Below are positions 7,207 through 17,176 of a stretch of 64,000 nt of DNA, piece after piece. Within the stretch, counting starts at the first letter, position 1. The number at the start of each line of letters is the position of its first letter. The DNA lies in assembly GCF_000429085.1 (NCBI RefSeq), contig NZ_AUBE01000021.1, positions 60,520-124,519 of the forward strand, given 5' to 3'. Under the pieces are notes generated by a model. That model saw nothing but the letters and a program-made list of their open reading frames with translations. It was not told where the DNA came from and did no database searches. A program made the translations under genes and the position numbers. This DNA comes from Streptomyces flavidovirens DSM 40150 (lineage in GTDB: Bacteria; Actinomycetota; Actinomycetes; Streptomycetales; Streptomycetaceae).

Positions 7207-8747
7207 GCGGTTCACTGGGGGGCGGTCTCCTCGTCGCGGGGACCACGTCCGACGCGGGCAAGAGCGTCGTGACGGCCGGCATCTGCCGGTGGCTCGTACG
7301 CAAGGGTGTGAAGGTCGCGCCGTTCAAGGCGCAGAACATGTCGCTGAACTCGTTCGTGACGCGCGAGGGCGCGGAGATCGGGCGGGCGCAGGCCATGCAG
7401 GCGCAGGCCGCGCGCGTGGAGCCGACGGCGCTCATGAACCCCGTACTGCTCAAGCCGGGCAGTGACCGCAGCAGCCAGGTGGTGCTGATGGGGAAGCCGG
7501 TTGGCGAGATGAGTGCCCGCGGCTACCACGGGGGCAGGCAGGAAGCGCTGCTCGGGACCGTCACGGACTGTCTGCGGGAGTTGCGGGGCACGTATGACGC
7601 CGTGATCTGCGAGGGGGCGGGAAGTCCGGCCGAGATCAATCTGCGGCGTACCGACATCGTGAACATGGGCATCGCGCGAGCGGCCCGGTTCCCGGTGGTC
7701 GTCGTCGGCGACATCGACCGGGGCGGGGTCTTCGCCTCCTTCTTCGGTACGACGGCGCTGCTCAGCCGGGAGGACCAGGAACTGGTGGCCGGCTATCTGG
7801 TCAACAAGTTCCGCGGTGATGTGTCACTCCTCGAACCCGGGCTCGACATGCTGGAAGGGCTGACGGGGCGGCGTACGTACGGTGTGCTGCCCTTCGCGCA
7901 CGGGCTCGGCATCGACGAGGAGGACGGGCTGCGGGTCTCCCTGCGCGGCGCCGTACGGGAGTCCGTGGTCGCGCCGCCGGTCGGGGAGGACGTGCTGCGG
8001 GTCGCCGTGTGCGCCGTGCCGCTGATGTCGAACTTCACGGACGTGGACGCGCTGGCCGCCGAACCGGGCGTCGTCGTGCGGTTCGTGGACCGGGCCGAGG
8101 AGCTCGTCGACGCTGATCTGGTGATCGTGCCGGGCACGCGCGGGACCGTGAAGGCCCTGGAGTGGCTGCGCGAGCGCGGGCTGGCCGGCGCGCTGGCGCG
8201 GCGGGCGGCGGAAGGCCGTCCCGTGCTGGGCGTCTGCGGCGGCTTCCAACTGCTGGGCGAGCGCATCGAGGACGACGTCGAGTCGAAGGCCGGGAGCGTG
8301 GACGGGCTCGGACTGCTGCCGGTACGCGTGCGGTTCGCCGTCGAGAAGACGCTGGCGCGGCCGGTCGGCAGTGCGCTGGGCGAGCCCGTCGAAGGGTACG
8401 AGATCCATCACGGGGTCGCCGAAGTGCTGGACGGCGACGCGTTCATCTCTGATGACAATGGACACAGCCTGGACGGCTGCCGGGTGGGGTCGGTCTGGGG
8501 CACCCACTGGCACGGTTCGCTGGAGAGCGACGCGTTCCGGCGCGCGTTCCTGCGCGAGGTGGCCGCCGCCGCGGGCCGCCGCTTCGTACCGGCACCGGAC
8601 ACCTCGTTCGAGGCGCTGCGCGAGGAGCAGCTCGACCGCCTCGGCGACCTCATCGAAGAACACGCGGATACGGACGCGCTGCTGCGGCTCATCGAGTCGG
8701 GCGCGCCCTCAGGACTTCCCTTCATCGCACCTGGAGCGCCCGCATGA
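7203..8747 (+). CDS. cobQ: Cobyric acid synthase (glutamine-hydrolysing)
   Basis: Protein of 514 residues that amidates four side chains of adenosylcobyrinic a,c-diamide. The N-terminal dethiobiotin-synthetase-like domain carries the nucleotide loop AGTTSDAGKSVV (residues about 10-21) and PFKAQNMSLNSFV. The C-terminal class I glutaminase domain carries the Cys nucleophile in VLGVCGGFQLLG (about residue 346) and the catalytic His in YEIHHG/THWHGS. The GTG start at 7203 overlaps the cobD stop by four bases. Length and both domains are normal for the family. It is co-translated with cobD and cobN. Confidence 0.96.
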   Translation: MSGSLGGGLLVAGTTSDAGKSVVTAGICRWLVRKGVKVAPFKAQNMSLNSFVTREGAEIGRAQAMQAQAARVEPTALMNPVLLKPGSDRSSQVVLMGKPVGEMSARGYHGGRQEALLGTVTDCLRELRGTYDAVICEGAGSPAEINLRRTDIVNMGIARAARFPVVVVGDIDRGGVFASFFGTTALLSREDQELVAGYLVNKFRGDVSLLEPGLDMLEGLTGRRTYGVLPFAHGLGIDEEDGLRVSLRGAVRESVVAPPVGEDVLRVAVCAVPLMSNFTDVDALAAEPGVVVRFVDRAEELVDADLVIVPGTRGTVKALEWLRERGLAGALARRAAEGRPVLGVCGGFQLLGERIEDDVESKAGSVDGLGLLPVRVRFAVEKTLARPVGSALGEPVEGYEIHHGVAEVLDGDAFISDDNGHSLDGCRVGSVWGTHWHGSLESDAFRRAFLREVAAAAGRRFVPAPDTSFEALREEQLDRLGDLIEEHADTDALLRLIESGAPSGLPFIAPGAPA

Positions 8748-11700
8748 GCACTGAGCCCGTCAGCACCGAGAACACCGTGCTGTTGTTGTCCACCGCCGAT
8801 ACGGACCTGCTGGCCGCCCGCGCCTCCGGTGCCCCGTACCGCATCGGCAACCCCACCCGTATCGACGCGGCGGCCGAGCTGCCCGCGCTGATCGAGGGTG
8901 CCTCTGTCGCCGTCGTGCGGCTGCTCGGCGGCAAGCGCGCCTGGGAGGACGGGCTCGCCGTCCTCAAGGCCTCCGGGATCCCGACCGTGCTGCTGGGCGG
9001 TGAGACCGTGCCCGACGCCGAGCTGATGGCCGAGTCGTCCGTACCGGCCGGAGTCGTCGCAGAGGCGCTGCGCTACCTCGTCGAGGGCGGGCCCGGCAAC
9101 CTCGTCGAGCTGGCCAGGTTCCTGTCCGACACCGTGCTGCTCACGGGTGTCGGCTTCGCCGAGCCGCAGAAGATGCCCGAGTGGGGCGTACACGGCACGC
9201 GGGCGTACGACGGGGACCGCCCGACGGTCGGCGTGCTCTTCTACCGCGCGCACGAGCTGTCCGGGAACACATCGTTCGTCGACGTACTGTGCGACCGGAT
9301 CGAGGCGCAGGGCGCCAACGCCCTCCCGGTGTACTGCGGTTCGCTGCGCAGCGCCGACCCCGAGCTGTACGAGGAGCTCGGCAAGGCCGACGCGCTGATC
9401 GCCACGGTCCTGGCGGCGGGCGGCACGCGTGCCAGTGACGCCTCGGCCGGTGGTGACGACGAGGCGTGGGACATCGGCGCGCTGGCCGACCTCGACGTGC
9501 CCGTGCTGCAAGGCCTCTGCCTTACGTCGTCGCGCGCCACCTGGGAGGCGTCCGACGCGGCGCTTTCACCCATGGACGCGGCGATGCAGGTCGCCATCCC
9601 CGAATTCGACGGGCGGCTCATCACCGTCCCGTTCTCCTTCAAGGAGCAGGGCGAGGGTGACGTACCGGTGTACGTCGCGGACCCCGAGCGTGCCGCGCGG
9701 GTCGCCGGTATCGCCGTACGGCACGCCAGGCTGGCCCACAAGCCGAACAAGGACAAGCGCCTCGCGCTCGTCTTCACGGCGTACCCCACGAAGCACTCGC
9801 GGGTCGGCAACGCGGTGGGCCTCGACACCCCCGCTTCCGCGATCCGCGTGCTGGACGCCCTGCGCGACGCGGGTTACGCGGTCGAGGGCCACCCCGACAA
9901 CGGCGACGAGCTGATCCACCGGCTCATCAACGCCGGTGGCCACGACGTGGAATGGCTGACCGAGGAGCAGCTCGCGGCCGCGCCCGCGCGCGCGCCGCTC
10001 GCTGACTACCAGGCGTGGTTCGACAAGCTGGAGCCCGAGCTGCGCGACGGGATGCTGGAGCACTGGGGCGAGGCGCCGGGGCAGTTGTACGTCGACGGCG
10101 ACGAGATCGTGCTGGCGTCGCTCCAGTTCGGCAATGTCGTCGTGATGATCCAGCCGCCGCGCGGCTTCGGTGAGAACCCGATCGCGATCTACCATGACCC
10201 GGACATGCCGCCGTCGCACCACTACATGGCGGCGTACCGGTGGCTGGAGAACAGTTTCGGTGCGGACGCGATCGTGCATATGGGCAAGCACGGGACGATG
10301 GAGTGGCTGCCGGGCAAGGGCCTCGGCCTCTCGGCGGGGTGCGGGCCGGACGCCGTGCTGGGCGAGCTGCCGCTGATCTACCCGTTCATCGTCAACGACC
10401 CCGGTGAGGGTACGCAGGCCAAGCGGCGCGGGCACGCCACGGTCGTGGACCACCTGGTGCCGCCGATGGCGCGTGCGGACACGTACGGGGACCTGGCGAA
10501 GCTGGAGCAGTTGCTGGACGAGTACGCGCTGGTGAGCGATCTCGACCCGGCGAAGGCGCCGGCGGTGCGGGCGCAGATCTGGACGCTGGTGACGGCGGCA
10601 CAACTGCACCACGACCTGCATCTGGACGAGCAGCCGGACGACGACGACTTCGACGAGTTCGTCATGCACATCGACGGCTACCTGTGCGAGATTAAGGACG
10701 TACAGATCCGCGACGGTCTGCACATTCTGGGCGGCGGTCCGGAGGCCGAGGCCCGGGTGAACCTCGTGCTGGCGGTACTGCGCGCCTCGCAGGTGTGGGG
10801 CGGGAAGGCCAACGCGCTTCCGGGGCTGCGGGCCTGCCTGGCCGAGCACTTCGGGCTGGTCGAGAAGGAGCTGCTGGGCGAGCCCGGTGCGGCGGTCAAG
10901 GTGCCGGACGGGCTGACCGCGCTGGTGGACGGCCCGGCGCGGACCGGCGCCGACGCGATCGACCTGCTTGAGCAGCTCTGCCGGCGACTCGCGGAGGGCA
11001 TGGAGGAGCGGCGCTGGGACGCGGCGGAGGCCGCCGGCCTGGTGGGCGAGGTGCTGGGCGTCGGACTGCCGGACGCCGAGGCCGTGTTGCGGTTCGCGTG
11101 CGACGAGGTCGTGCCGAGGCTGGCCCGTACGACGGACGAGATCGGCAACATCCTGCACGCGCTGGACGGCGGTTACGTACCGGCCGGGCCTTCGGGGTCG
11201 CCGACGCGCGGCCTGGTCAACGTCCTGCCGACCGGGCGCAACTTCTACTCCGTCGACCCCAAGGCGATCCCGTCGCGGCTGTCGTGGGAGGTCGGGCAGG
11301 CGCTCGCGGACTCGCTGGTGGCGCGGTACCTGACGGACACCGGTGACTACCCGAAGTCCGTTGGCCTGACGGTCTGGGGTACGTCCGCGATGCGCACCCA
11401 GGGCGACGACATCGCGGAGATCCTGGCGCTGCTGGGCTGCCGCCCGGTGTGGGACGACGCTTCGCGGCGGGTGACCGGCTTCGAGATCGTGCCGCTGGAC
11501 GAGCTGGGGCGGCCGCGTATTGACGTGACGGTACGGATCTCCGGGTTCTTCCGGGACGCGTTCCCGCACGTGGTGGGGCTCATCGACGACGCGGTACGGG
11601 CCGTTGCGGAACTGGACGAGCCCGCCGACCGCAACTTCGTACGGGCGCACGCGGACGAGGACACCGCCGAACACGGCGACCGGCGGCGGGCCACGGCTCG

Positions 11701-12421
11701 CATCTTCGGGTCGAAGCCGGGGGCTTACGGCGCGGGTCTGCTGCCGCTGATCGACGCGCGGAACTGGCGCAGCGATGCGGATCTGGCCGAGGTGTACGCG
11801 GTGTGGGGCGGTTACGCGTACGGGCGTGGGCTGGAGGGGAAGGCGGCGCGCGGCGACATGGAGACGGCGTTCCGGCGGATCGCCGTGGCCGCGAAGAACG
11901 TCGATACCCGCGAGCACGACCTGGTCGACGCGGACGACTACTTCCAGTACCACGGCGGCATGGTCGCCATGGTGCGGCACCTGACGGGCGAGTCGCCCGA
12001 GGCGTATGTGGGTGACAGCGCGACGCCGGACCAGGTGAAGACCCGGACGCTGGGTGAGGAGACGCACCGGGTGTTCCGCGCGCGGGTGGTCAACCCGCGC
12101 TGGATGGCGGCCATGCGCAGGCACGGCTACAAGGGCGCCTTCGAGATGGCCGCCACGGTGGACTACCTGTTCGGGTACGACGCGACGGCGGGGGTGGTCG
12201 ACGACTGGATGTACGAGAAGTTGTCGAGCGAGTACGTCTTCGACCCGGAGAACCGGGACTTCATGACGAAGTCCAACCCGTGGGCCCTTCGCGGGATCAC
12301 GGAGCGGTTGCTGGAGGCGGCCGAGCGCGGGCTGTGGGCCGAGCCGGACGCCGAGACGCTGGAGCGGTTGCGCGCGACGTACCTGGAGCTCGAAGGCGAC
12401 TTGGAAGGGGACGACGCGTGA
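8744..12421 (+). CDS. cobN: Cobaltochelatase large subunit CobN
   Basis: Protein of 1225 residues, the usual size for CobN, the corrin-binding large subunit of the ATP-dependent aerobic cobaltochelatase. It inserts Co2+ into hydrogenobyrinic a,c-diamide. Family landmarks are HMGKHGTMEWLPGKG, a set of conserved aromatic-rich blocks such as GLVNVLPTGRNFYSVDP, and GGYAYGRG with NVDTREHDLVDADDYFQYHGGM in the C-terminal third. ATGA overlap with cobQ. The I/D-type partner follows 55 bp downstream, so all chelatase subunits are encoded together. Confidence 0.97.
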   Translation: MSTEPVSTENTVLLLSTADTDLLAARASGAPYRIGNPTRIDAAAELPALIEGASVAVVRLLGGKRAWEDGLAVLKASGIPTVLLGGETVPDAELMAESSVPAGVVAEALRYLVEGGPGNLVELARFLSDTVLLTGVGFAEPQKMPEWGVHGTRAYDGDRPTVGVLFYRAHELSGNTSFVDVLCDRIEAQGANALPVYCGSLRSADPELYEELGKADALIATVLAAGGTRASDASAGGDDEAWDIGALADLDVPVLQGLCLTSSRATWEASDAALSPMDAAMQVAIPEFDGRLITVPFSFKEQGEGDVPVYVADPERAARVAGIAVRHARLAHKPNKDKRLALVFTAYPTKHSRVGNAVGLDTPASAIRVLDALRDAGYAVEGHPDNGDELIHRLINAGGHDVEWLTEEQLAAAPARAPLADYQAWFDKLEPELRDGMLEHWGEAPGQLYVDGDEIVLASLQFGNVVVMIQPPRGFGENPIAIYHDPDMPPSHHYMAAYRWLENSFGADAIVHMGKHGTMEWLPGKGLGLSAGCGPDAVLGELPLIYPFIVNDPGEGTQAKRRGHATVVDHLVPPMARADTYGDLAKLEQLLDEYALVSDLDPAKAPAVRAQIWTLVTAAQLHHDLHLDEQPDDDDFDEFVMHIDGYLCEIKDVQIRDGLHILGGGPEAEARVNLVLAVLRASQVWGGKANALPGLRACLAEHFGLVEKELLGEPGAAVKVPDGLTALVDGPARTGADAIDLLEQLCRRLAEGMEERRWDAAEAAGLVGEVLGVGLPDAEAVLRFACDEVVPRLARTTDEIGNILHALDGGYVPAGPSGSPTRGLVNVLPTGRNFYSVDPKAIPSRLSWEVGQALADSLVARYLTDTGDYPKSVGLTVWGTSAMRTQGDDIAEILALLGCRPVWDDASRRVTGFEIVPLDELGRPRIDVTVRISGFFRDAFPHVVGLIDDAVRAVAELDEPADRNFVRAHADEDTAEHGDRRRATARIFGSKPGAYGAGLLPLIDARNWRSDADLAEVYAVWGGYAYGRGLEGKAARGDMETAFRRIAVAAKNVDTREHDLVDADDYFQYHGGMVAMVRHLTGESPEAYVGDSATPDQVKTRTLGEETHRVFRARVVNPRWMAAMRRHGYKGAFEMAATVDYLFGYDATAGVVDDWMYEKLSSEYVFDPENRDFMTKSNPWALRGITERLLEAAERGLWAEPDAETLERLRATYLELEGDLEGDDA

Positions 12422-12476
12422 GCGGGCGCGAAGTCGTTCCGGGTGCCCTGAACCAGCTTGAAGTGGAGGCTTCCTC

Positions 12477-14501
12477 TTGAGTACGCCGTACCCCTTTACC
12501 GCCATCGTCGGGCAGGACGACCTGCGGCTCGGACTGCTGCTGAACGCCGTCTCGCCCGCCGTCGGCGGTGTGCTCGTGCGCGGCGAGAAGGGCACCGCCA
12601 AGTCGACCGCGGTGCGCGCCCTCGCGGCGCTGATGCCCGAGGTGGCCGTGGTCGCCGGGTGCCGGTTCTCCTGCGATCCGGGCTCACCCGACCCAGCGTG
12701 TCCGGACGGGCCGCACGAGGCCGGGGGCGGAGTGTCGCGCCCCGCGCGGACGGTCGAGCTGCCCGTCGGCGCCTCCGAGGACCGGCTCGTCGGTGCGCTC
12801 GACATCGAGCGGGCGCTGGCCGAGGGCGTCAAGGCGTTCGAGCCGGGGCTCCTGGCCGACGCGCATCGCGGGATTCTGTACGTCGACGAGGTCAACCTGC
12901 TGCATGACCATCTCGTCGACCTGCTGCTCGACGCCGCCGCCATGGGCGCCTCGTACGTCGAGCGCGAAGGCGTGTCCGTGCGGCACGCCGCCCGCTTCCT
13001 GCTCGTCGGGACCATGAACCCCGAAGAGGGCGAGCTGCGCCCGCAGTTGCTGGACCGGTTCGGGCTGACCGTGGAGGTGGCCGCCTCCCGTGAGACCGAT
13101 CAGCGGGTCGAGGTGGTGCGCCGCAGGCTCGCGTACGACGACGATCCCGCCGCCTTCGCCGCCAAGTGGGCCGGTGAGGAGGCCGCGCTGCGCGCCCGGA
13201 TCGTGGCCGCGCGGGCGCTGCTGCCCGAGGTACGGCTCGGGGACGGGGCGTTGCGGCAGATCGCCGCCACCTGTGCGGCCTTCGAGGTCGACGGGATGCG
13301 GGCCGACATCGTGATGGCCCGTACGGCGACCGCGCTGGCGGCCTGGGCCGGGCGTACCGACGTACTCGCCGAGGACGTACGGCAGGCCGCGCTGCTCGCG
13401 CTTCCGCACCGGCGCCGGCGCAACCCCTTCGACGCGCCGGGGCTGGACGAGGACAAGCTCGACGACACGCTGGAGCAGAACAGCGGGTCCGACGACGAGG
13501 ACCCGGACACGGACCCGGACGGCCCCGGCGGGGGCGGACAGCCGCCGCAGGGGGACGACGGCGACGGTTCACCGCCCGACTCCGCGGATCAGCCCGGTGA
13601 GGCGGAGCCCGAGCCCGAGGCCGGTGAGGGGCAGCGGGCTCCCGCCGGGTCGGGGGGCGAGCAGGCCGCCGCGCGGGCCGGGGAGCCGTTTCGTACGAAG
13701 ATGCTGAGCGTGCCGGGTCTGGGTGAGGGGGCGGCGGGGCGCCGTTCCCGTGCCCGTACCGAGCACGGTCGTACGACAGGGGCCCGCCGGCCGCAGGGGG
13801 CGCTCACCAAGCTTCATCTCGCGGCGACCGTTCAGGCCGCCGCGCCGCATCAGCGGGCGCGTGGGCGCAGTGGGCGCGGTCTTGTGGTGCGGCGGGACGA
13901 TCTGCGGCAGGCGACGCGGGAGGGGCGCGAGGGGAACCTCGTGCTGTTCGTCGTGGACGCTTCCGGGTCGATGGCGGCCCGGCAGCGGATGAGCGCGGTC
14001 AAGGGGGCTGTGCTGTCGCTGCTGCTCGATGCCTATCAGCGGCGGGACAAGGTGGGTCTTGTCACCTTCCGGGGCAAGGACGCGGAGCTTGTGCTTCCGC
14101 CTACGTCGTCGGTCGACGCGGCCGCCGCCCGGCTGGAGACGCTGCCCACCGGTGGGCGTACGCCGCTGTCCGCCGGGCTGCTGAAGGCGCACGACGTGCT
14201 GCGGGTGGAGCGGATGCGGGACCCGTCGCGGCGGCCGCTGCTGGTGGTCGTGACCGACGGGCGGGCGACGGGCGGGCCGGAGCCGGTGGCTCTGGCTGCG
14301 CGCGCGGCCCGGCTGCACGAGGCGGAGGGTGTCGCCTCGGTGGTCGTGGACTGCGAGTTCGGTCCGGTGCGGCTCGGGCTCGCCGGTGAGCTGGCGCGCG
14401 AGCTGGGCGGTACGGCCGTCACGCTCGACGAGCTGCGGGCCGACAGCATCGCCGGGCTGGTCAAGGACGTACAGGGAACGCACAACAGGAGGGCAGCCTG
14501 A
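12477..14501 (+). CDS. Fused AAA+/vWA chelatase subunit (cobaltochelatase partner of CobN)
   Basis: Protein of 674 residues joining a BchI/ChlI-type AAA+ motor with a BchD/ChlD-type vWA domain. The Walker A loop is GEKGTAKS at residues 36-43; LYVDEVNLL supplies Walker B. A four-Cys insertion (GCRFSCDPGSPDPACP, about residues 60-77) follows the P-loop. The linker at about 330-400 is acidic and Pro/Gly-rich. The vWA MIDAS motif VDASGSM is near residue 490. In this fused form one protein replaces CobS and CobT. The start is TTG at 12477 with GGAGG seven bases upstream. It stops inside the cobO start codon (TGATG). Confidence 0.93.
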   Translation: MSTPYPFTAIVGQDDLRLGLLLNAVSPAVGGVLVRGEKGTAKSTAVRALAALMPEVAVVAGCRFSCDPGSPDPACPDGPHEAGGGVSRPARTVELPVGASEDRLVGALDIERALAEGVKAFEPGLLADAHRGILYVDEVNLLHDHLVDLLLDAAAMGASYVEREGVSVRHAARFLLVGTMNPEEGELRPQLLDRFGLTVEVAASRETDQRVEVVRRRLAYDDDPAAFAAKWAGEEAALRARIVAARALLPEVRLGDGALRQIAATCAAFEVDGMRADIVMARTATALAAWAGRTDVLAEDVRQAALLALPHRRRRNPFDAPGLDEDKLDDTLEQNSGSDDEDPDTDPDGPGGGGQPPQGDDGDGSPPDSADQPGEAEPEPEAGEGQRAPAGSGGEQAAARAGEPFRTKMLSVPGLGEGAAGRRSRARTEHGRTTGARRPQGALTKLHLAATVQAAAPHQRARGRSGRGLVVRRDDLRQATREGREGNLVLFVVDASGSMAARQRMSAVKGAVLSLLLDAYQRRDKVGLVTFRGKDAELVLPPTSSVDAAAARLETLPTGGRTPLSAGLLKAHDVLRVERMRDPSRRPLLVVVTDGRATGGPEPVALAARAARLHEAEGVASVVVDCEFGPVRLGLAGELARELGGTAVTLDELRADSIAGLVKDVQGTHNRRAA

Positions 14502-15100
14502 TGCCGCAGGGACAGCCGAGCGTCGTACCGGACGATGGTCTCACCACGCGCCAGCGGCGCAACCGGCCGCTTGTGGTCGTGCATACGGGCATCGGGAAGG
14601 GCAAGTCGACCGCTGCCTTCGGGCTCGCGCTGCGCGCCTGGAACCAGGGGTGGCCGATCGGGGTGTTCCAGTTCGTCAAGTCGGCGAAGTGGAAGGTCGG
14701 CGAGGAGAACGCGCTGAAGGTCCTGGGCGCGAGCGGTGAGGGCGGGTCCGTCGCCTGGCACAAGATGGGCGAGGGGTGGTCCTGGGTCCAGCGCGACGCG
14801 CAGCTCGACAACGAGGCTGCCGCGCGCGAGGGGTGGGAGCAGGTCAAGCGCGACCTGGCCGCCGAGACGTACAAGCTGTACGTGCTCGACGAGTTCGCCT
14901 ATCCGATGCACTGGGGCTGGGTGGACACCGACGAGGTCGTGCGGGTGCTGCGGGAGCGGCCGGGGACGCAGCATGTCGTGATCACCGGGCGCAACGCTCC
15001 GGAGAAGCTCGTCGAGGCCGCCGACCTGGTGACGGACATGTCGAAGGTCAAGCACCCGATGGACGCGGGCCAGAAGGGGCAGCGGGGCATCGAGTGGTAG
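14501..15100 (+). CDS. cobO: Cob(I)yrinic acid a,c-diamide adenosyltransferase
   Basis: Protein of 199 residues of the CobA/CobO/BtuR family, which transfers 5'-deoxyadenosine from ATP to Co(I) corrinoids. The modified P-loop GIGKGKSTAAFG is at residues 30-41. LYVLDEFAYPMHWGW is the corrin-adjacent strand, and the C-terminus shows the usual DLVTDMSKVKHPMDAGQ ending. ATG overlaps the previous stop by one base and the gene overlaps cobB by seven bases. The size and motifs are fully normal. Confidence 0.96.
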   Translation: MPQGQPSVVPDDGLTTRQRRNRPLVVVHTGIGKGKSTAAFGLALRAWNQGWPIGVFQFVKSAKWKVGEENALKVLGASGEGGSVAWHKMGEGWSWVQRDAQLDNEAAAREGWEQVKRDLAAETYKLYVLDEFAYPMHWGWVDTDEVVRVLRERPGTQHVVITGRNAPEKLVEAADLVTDMSKVKHPMDAGQKGQRGIEW

Positions 15101-16434
15101 CACGTCTTGTCATCGCCGCGCCGTCGTCGGGGAGTGGGAAGACCACGGTCGCGACCGGGCTGATGGCTGCCTTCGCGGCGGCCGGTCTCGCCGTGTCGCC
15201 GCACAAGGTCGGGCCCGATTACATCGATCCCGGCTATCACGCGCTGGCCACCGGCCGGCCGGGGCGGAATCTGGACGCGTACCTGTGCGGGACGGATCTG
15301 ATCGCCCCGCTCTTCGCGCACGGTGCCACCGGTTGCGATGTCGCCGTCGTCGAAGGCGTGATGGGGATGTACGACGGGGCTTCCGGGCAGGGGGAGCTCG
15401 CGTCCACGGCACAGGTCGCCAAGCTGTTGCGGGCTCCGGTGGTGCTCGTGGTCGACGCGTCGTCGCAGTCGCGGTCGGTGGCGGCACTGGTGCACGGTTT
15501 CGCGTCCTGGGATCCGCAGGTGCGGATCGGGGGCGTGATCCTGAACAAGGTGGGGTCCGCGCGGCACGAGGAGTTGCTGCGCGAGGCGCTGGACGCGTCG
15601 GGGGTGCCGGTGCTGGGTGCGCTGCGGCGCGAGCGGCAGGTGCGGACGCCTTCGCGGCACCTGGGTCTGGTGCCGGTCGCCGAGCGGCGGACCGAAGCGG
15701 TCGACGCGGTCGCGGCGCTGGCGCAGCAGGTGCGGGCGGGCTGCGATCTGGAGGCGGTGCTCGCGCTGGCCCGCAGTGCTCCGGAGCTCGGTGTGGGTGC
15801 GTGGGATGCGGCGGGGGCAGGTGCGGTGAGTGGGCGGCCTGTGGTGGCTGTGGCTTCCGGCGCCGCGTTCACGTTCTCGTACGCCGAGCACACGGAACTG
15901 CTCGCCGCCGCCGGCGCCGAGGTCGTGCCGTTCGATCCGCTCCGGGACGAGAGCCTGCCGGAAGGGACCCGTGGGCTGGTGATCGGCGGCGGGTTTCCCG
16001 AGGTGTACGCCCCGGAGCTGTCCGGTAATGAGCCGTTGCGCAAGGCCGTTGCCGAGCTGGCGTTGTCCGGGGCGCCCGTTGCCGCCGAGTGTGCCGGGCT
16101 GCTCTATCTTTCCCGGTCTCTCGACGGGCAGCCCATGTGCGGGGCGCTCGACGCCGAGGCGCGGATGTCGGACCGGTTGACGCTGGGGTATCGCGAGGCG
16201 GTGGCGGTTTCGGAGAGTTCGCTGGCCGCCGTCGGGACCCGGCTGCGGGGGCACGAGTTTCACCGGACGGTGATCGAGCCGGGGGCCGGTGCGGCTCCCG
16301 CCTGGGGGATGCGTCTGCCGGAGCGGCGGGTCGAGGGGTTCGTACAACTGGGTGTGCATGCGAGTTATCTGCATACCCACTGGGCTGCCGAGCCAGGGAT
16401 GGCCAAGAGATTTGTCGAGAGGTGTGCGGGATGA
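15094..16434 (+). CDS. cobB: Cobyrinic/hydrogenobyrinic acid a,c-diamide synthase
   Basis: Protein of 446 residues that amidates carboxylates a and c of the corrin ring. The P-loop APSSGSGKTT lies at residues 8-17, followed by the PHKVGPDYIDPGYH corrin/ATP region and VEGVMGMYDG. The C-terminal class I glutaminase-like domain shows GGGFPEVYAPEL and Cys in AAECAGLLYLS (about residue 333). I set the start at GTG 15094 because it is the only start near the P-loop that leaves a normal N-terminus. It lies inside the 3' end of cobO, a seven-base overlap. It ends in an ATGA overlap with cobI. Confidence 0.95.
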   Translation: MVARLVIAAPSSGSGKTTVATGLMAAFAAAGLAVSPHKVGPDYIDPGYHALATGRPGRNLDAYLCGTDLIAPLFAHGATGCDVAVVEGVMGMYDGASGQGELASTAQVAKLLRAPVVLVVDASSQSRSVAALVHGFASWDPQVRIGGVILNKVGSARHEELLREALDASGVPVLGALRRERQVRTPSRHLGLVPVAERRTEAVDAVAALAQQVRAGCDLEAVLALARSAPELGVGAWDAAGAGAVSGRPVVAVASGAAFTFSYAEHTELLAAAGAEVVPFDPLRDESLPEGTRGLVIGGGFPEVYAPELSGNEPLRKAVAELALSGAPVAAECAGLLYLSRSLDGQPMCGALDAEARMSDRLTLGYREAVAVSESSLAAVGTRLRGHEFHRTVIEPGAGAAPAWGMRLPERRVEGFVQLGVHASYLHTHWAAEPGMAKRFVERCAG

Positions 16435-17174
16435 GCGGGACGAATACGAAGCTGACCGGTGTGGGTGTCGGGCCCGGTGATCCCGAGCTGGTGACCGTGA
16501 AGGGCGTCAATGCCCTTCGGGACGCGGCCGTTGTGGTCGTTCCGGTGATGGACAGTGGCGAGCGGGGGCGGGCCGAGGCGACCGTGCTGCATTACGTCGA
16601 CGCGGCGAAGGTCGTCCGGGTCGTCTTCGCGCTCAACGAGCGTGAGGACCGGGCGCGGCGTGAGGCCGCCTGGGACGCGGCGGGGTCGCGGGTCGCCGAA
16701 CTGCTGCGTACGCACGGTTCGGTGGCGTTCGCGACGATCGGTGACCCCAACGTCTACTCGACGTTCACCTATCTCGCGCAGACCATCGCGGGCCTGGTGC
16801 CGGGGACCGAGGTCGTGACCGTGCCGGGCATCACGGCCATGCAGGATCTGGCCGCCCGCAGCGGGGCCGTACTGACGGAGGGGACCGAGCCGCTGACGCT
16901 CGTGCCCGTGACCGCCGGGGCCGCTGTGCTCAAGGAGGCCCTGGAGGGACCCGGTACGGTCGTGGCGTACAAGTTCGGGCGGCTGGCGGGTGAGGTCGCG
17001 ACCGCGCTGCGCGAGACGGGGCGTACCGAGGACGCGGTGTGGGGGTCGGCGCTCGGGCTGCCCGAGGAATCGATTCGGCCTGCCGCCGAGCTGGCGGAGG
17101 GCGGCTCGCTGCCGTACCTCTCCACGCTGATCGCGCCCGCGCGGCGTGACGGCGGTCGCGGGGGCAAGCTGTGA
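16431..17174 (+). CDS. cobI: Precorrin-2 C20-methyltransferase
   Basis: Protein of 247 residues in the SAM-dependent tetrapyrrole methylase family. It has the N-terminal GVGVGPGDPELVTVKG loop, the FATIGDPNVYSTFTY motif and VPGITAMQDLAARSG, all characteristic of CobI/CbiL. Product: precorrin-3A or the cobalt form; sequence does not say which. ATGA overlap with cobB. It is the last gene of the first cob block; the next gene is on the opposite strand, and their stop codons lie two bases apart. Confidence 0.94.
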   Translation: MSGTNTKLTGVGVGPGDPELVTVKGVNALRDAAVVVVPVMDSGERGRAEATVLHYVDAAKVVRVVFALNEREDRARREAAWDAAGSRVAELLRTHGSVAFATIGDPNVYSTFTYLAQTIAGLVPGTEVVTVPGITAMQDLAARSGAVLTEGTEPLTLVPVTAGAAVLKEALEGPGTVVAYKFGRLAGEVATALRETGRTEDAVWGSALGLPEESIRPAAELAEGGSLPYLSTLIAPARRDGGRGGKL

Positions 17175-17176
17175 GA

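Noticed and set aside
9566..13015. 1149-codon open frame on the minus strand across cobN and the chelatase subunit gene
   Set aside because: It is the antisense shadow of two strongly recognisable genes, a normal effect of high third-position GC. Its translation is Arg/His/Val-rich with no family motif.
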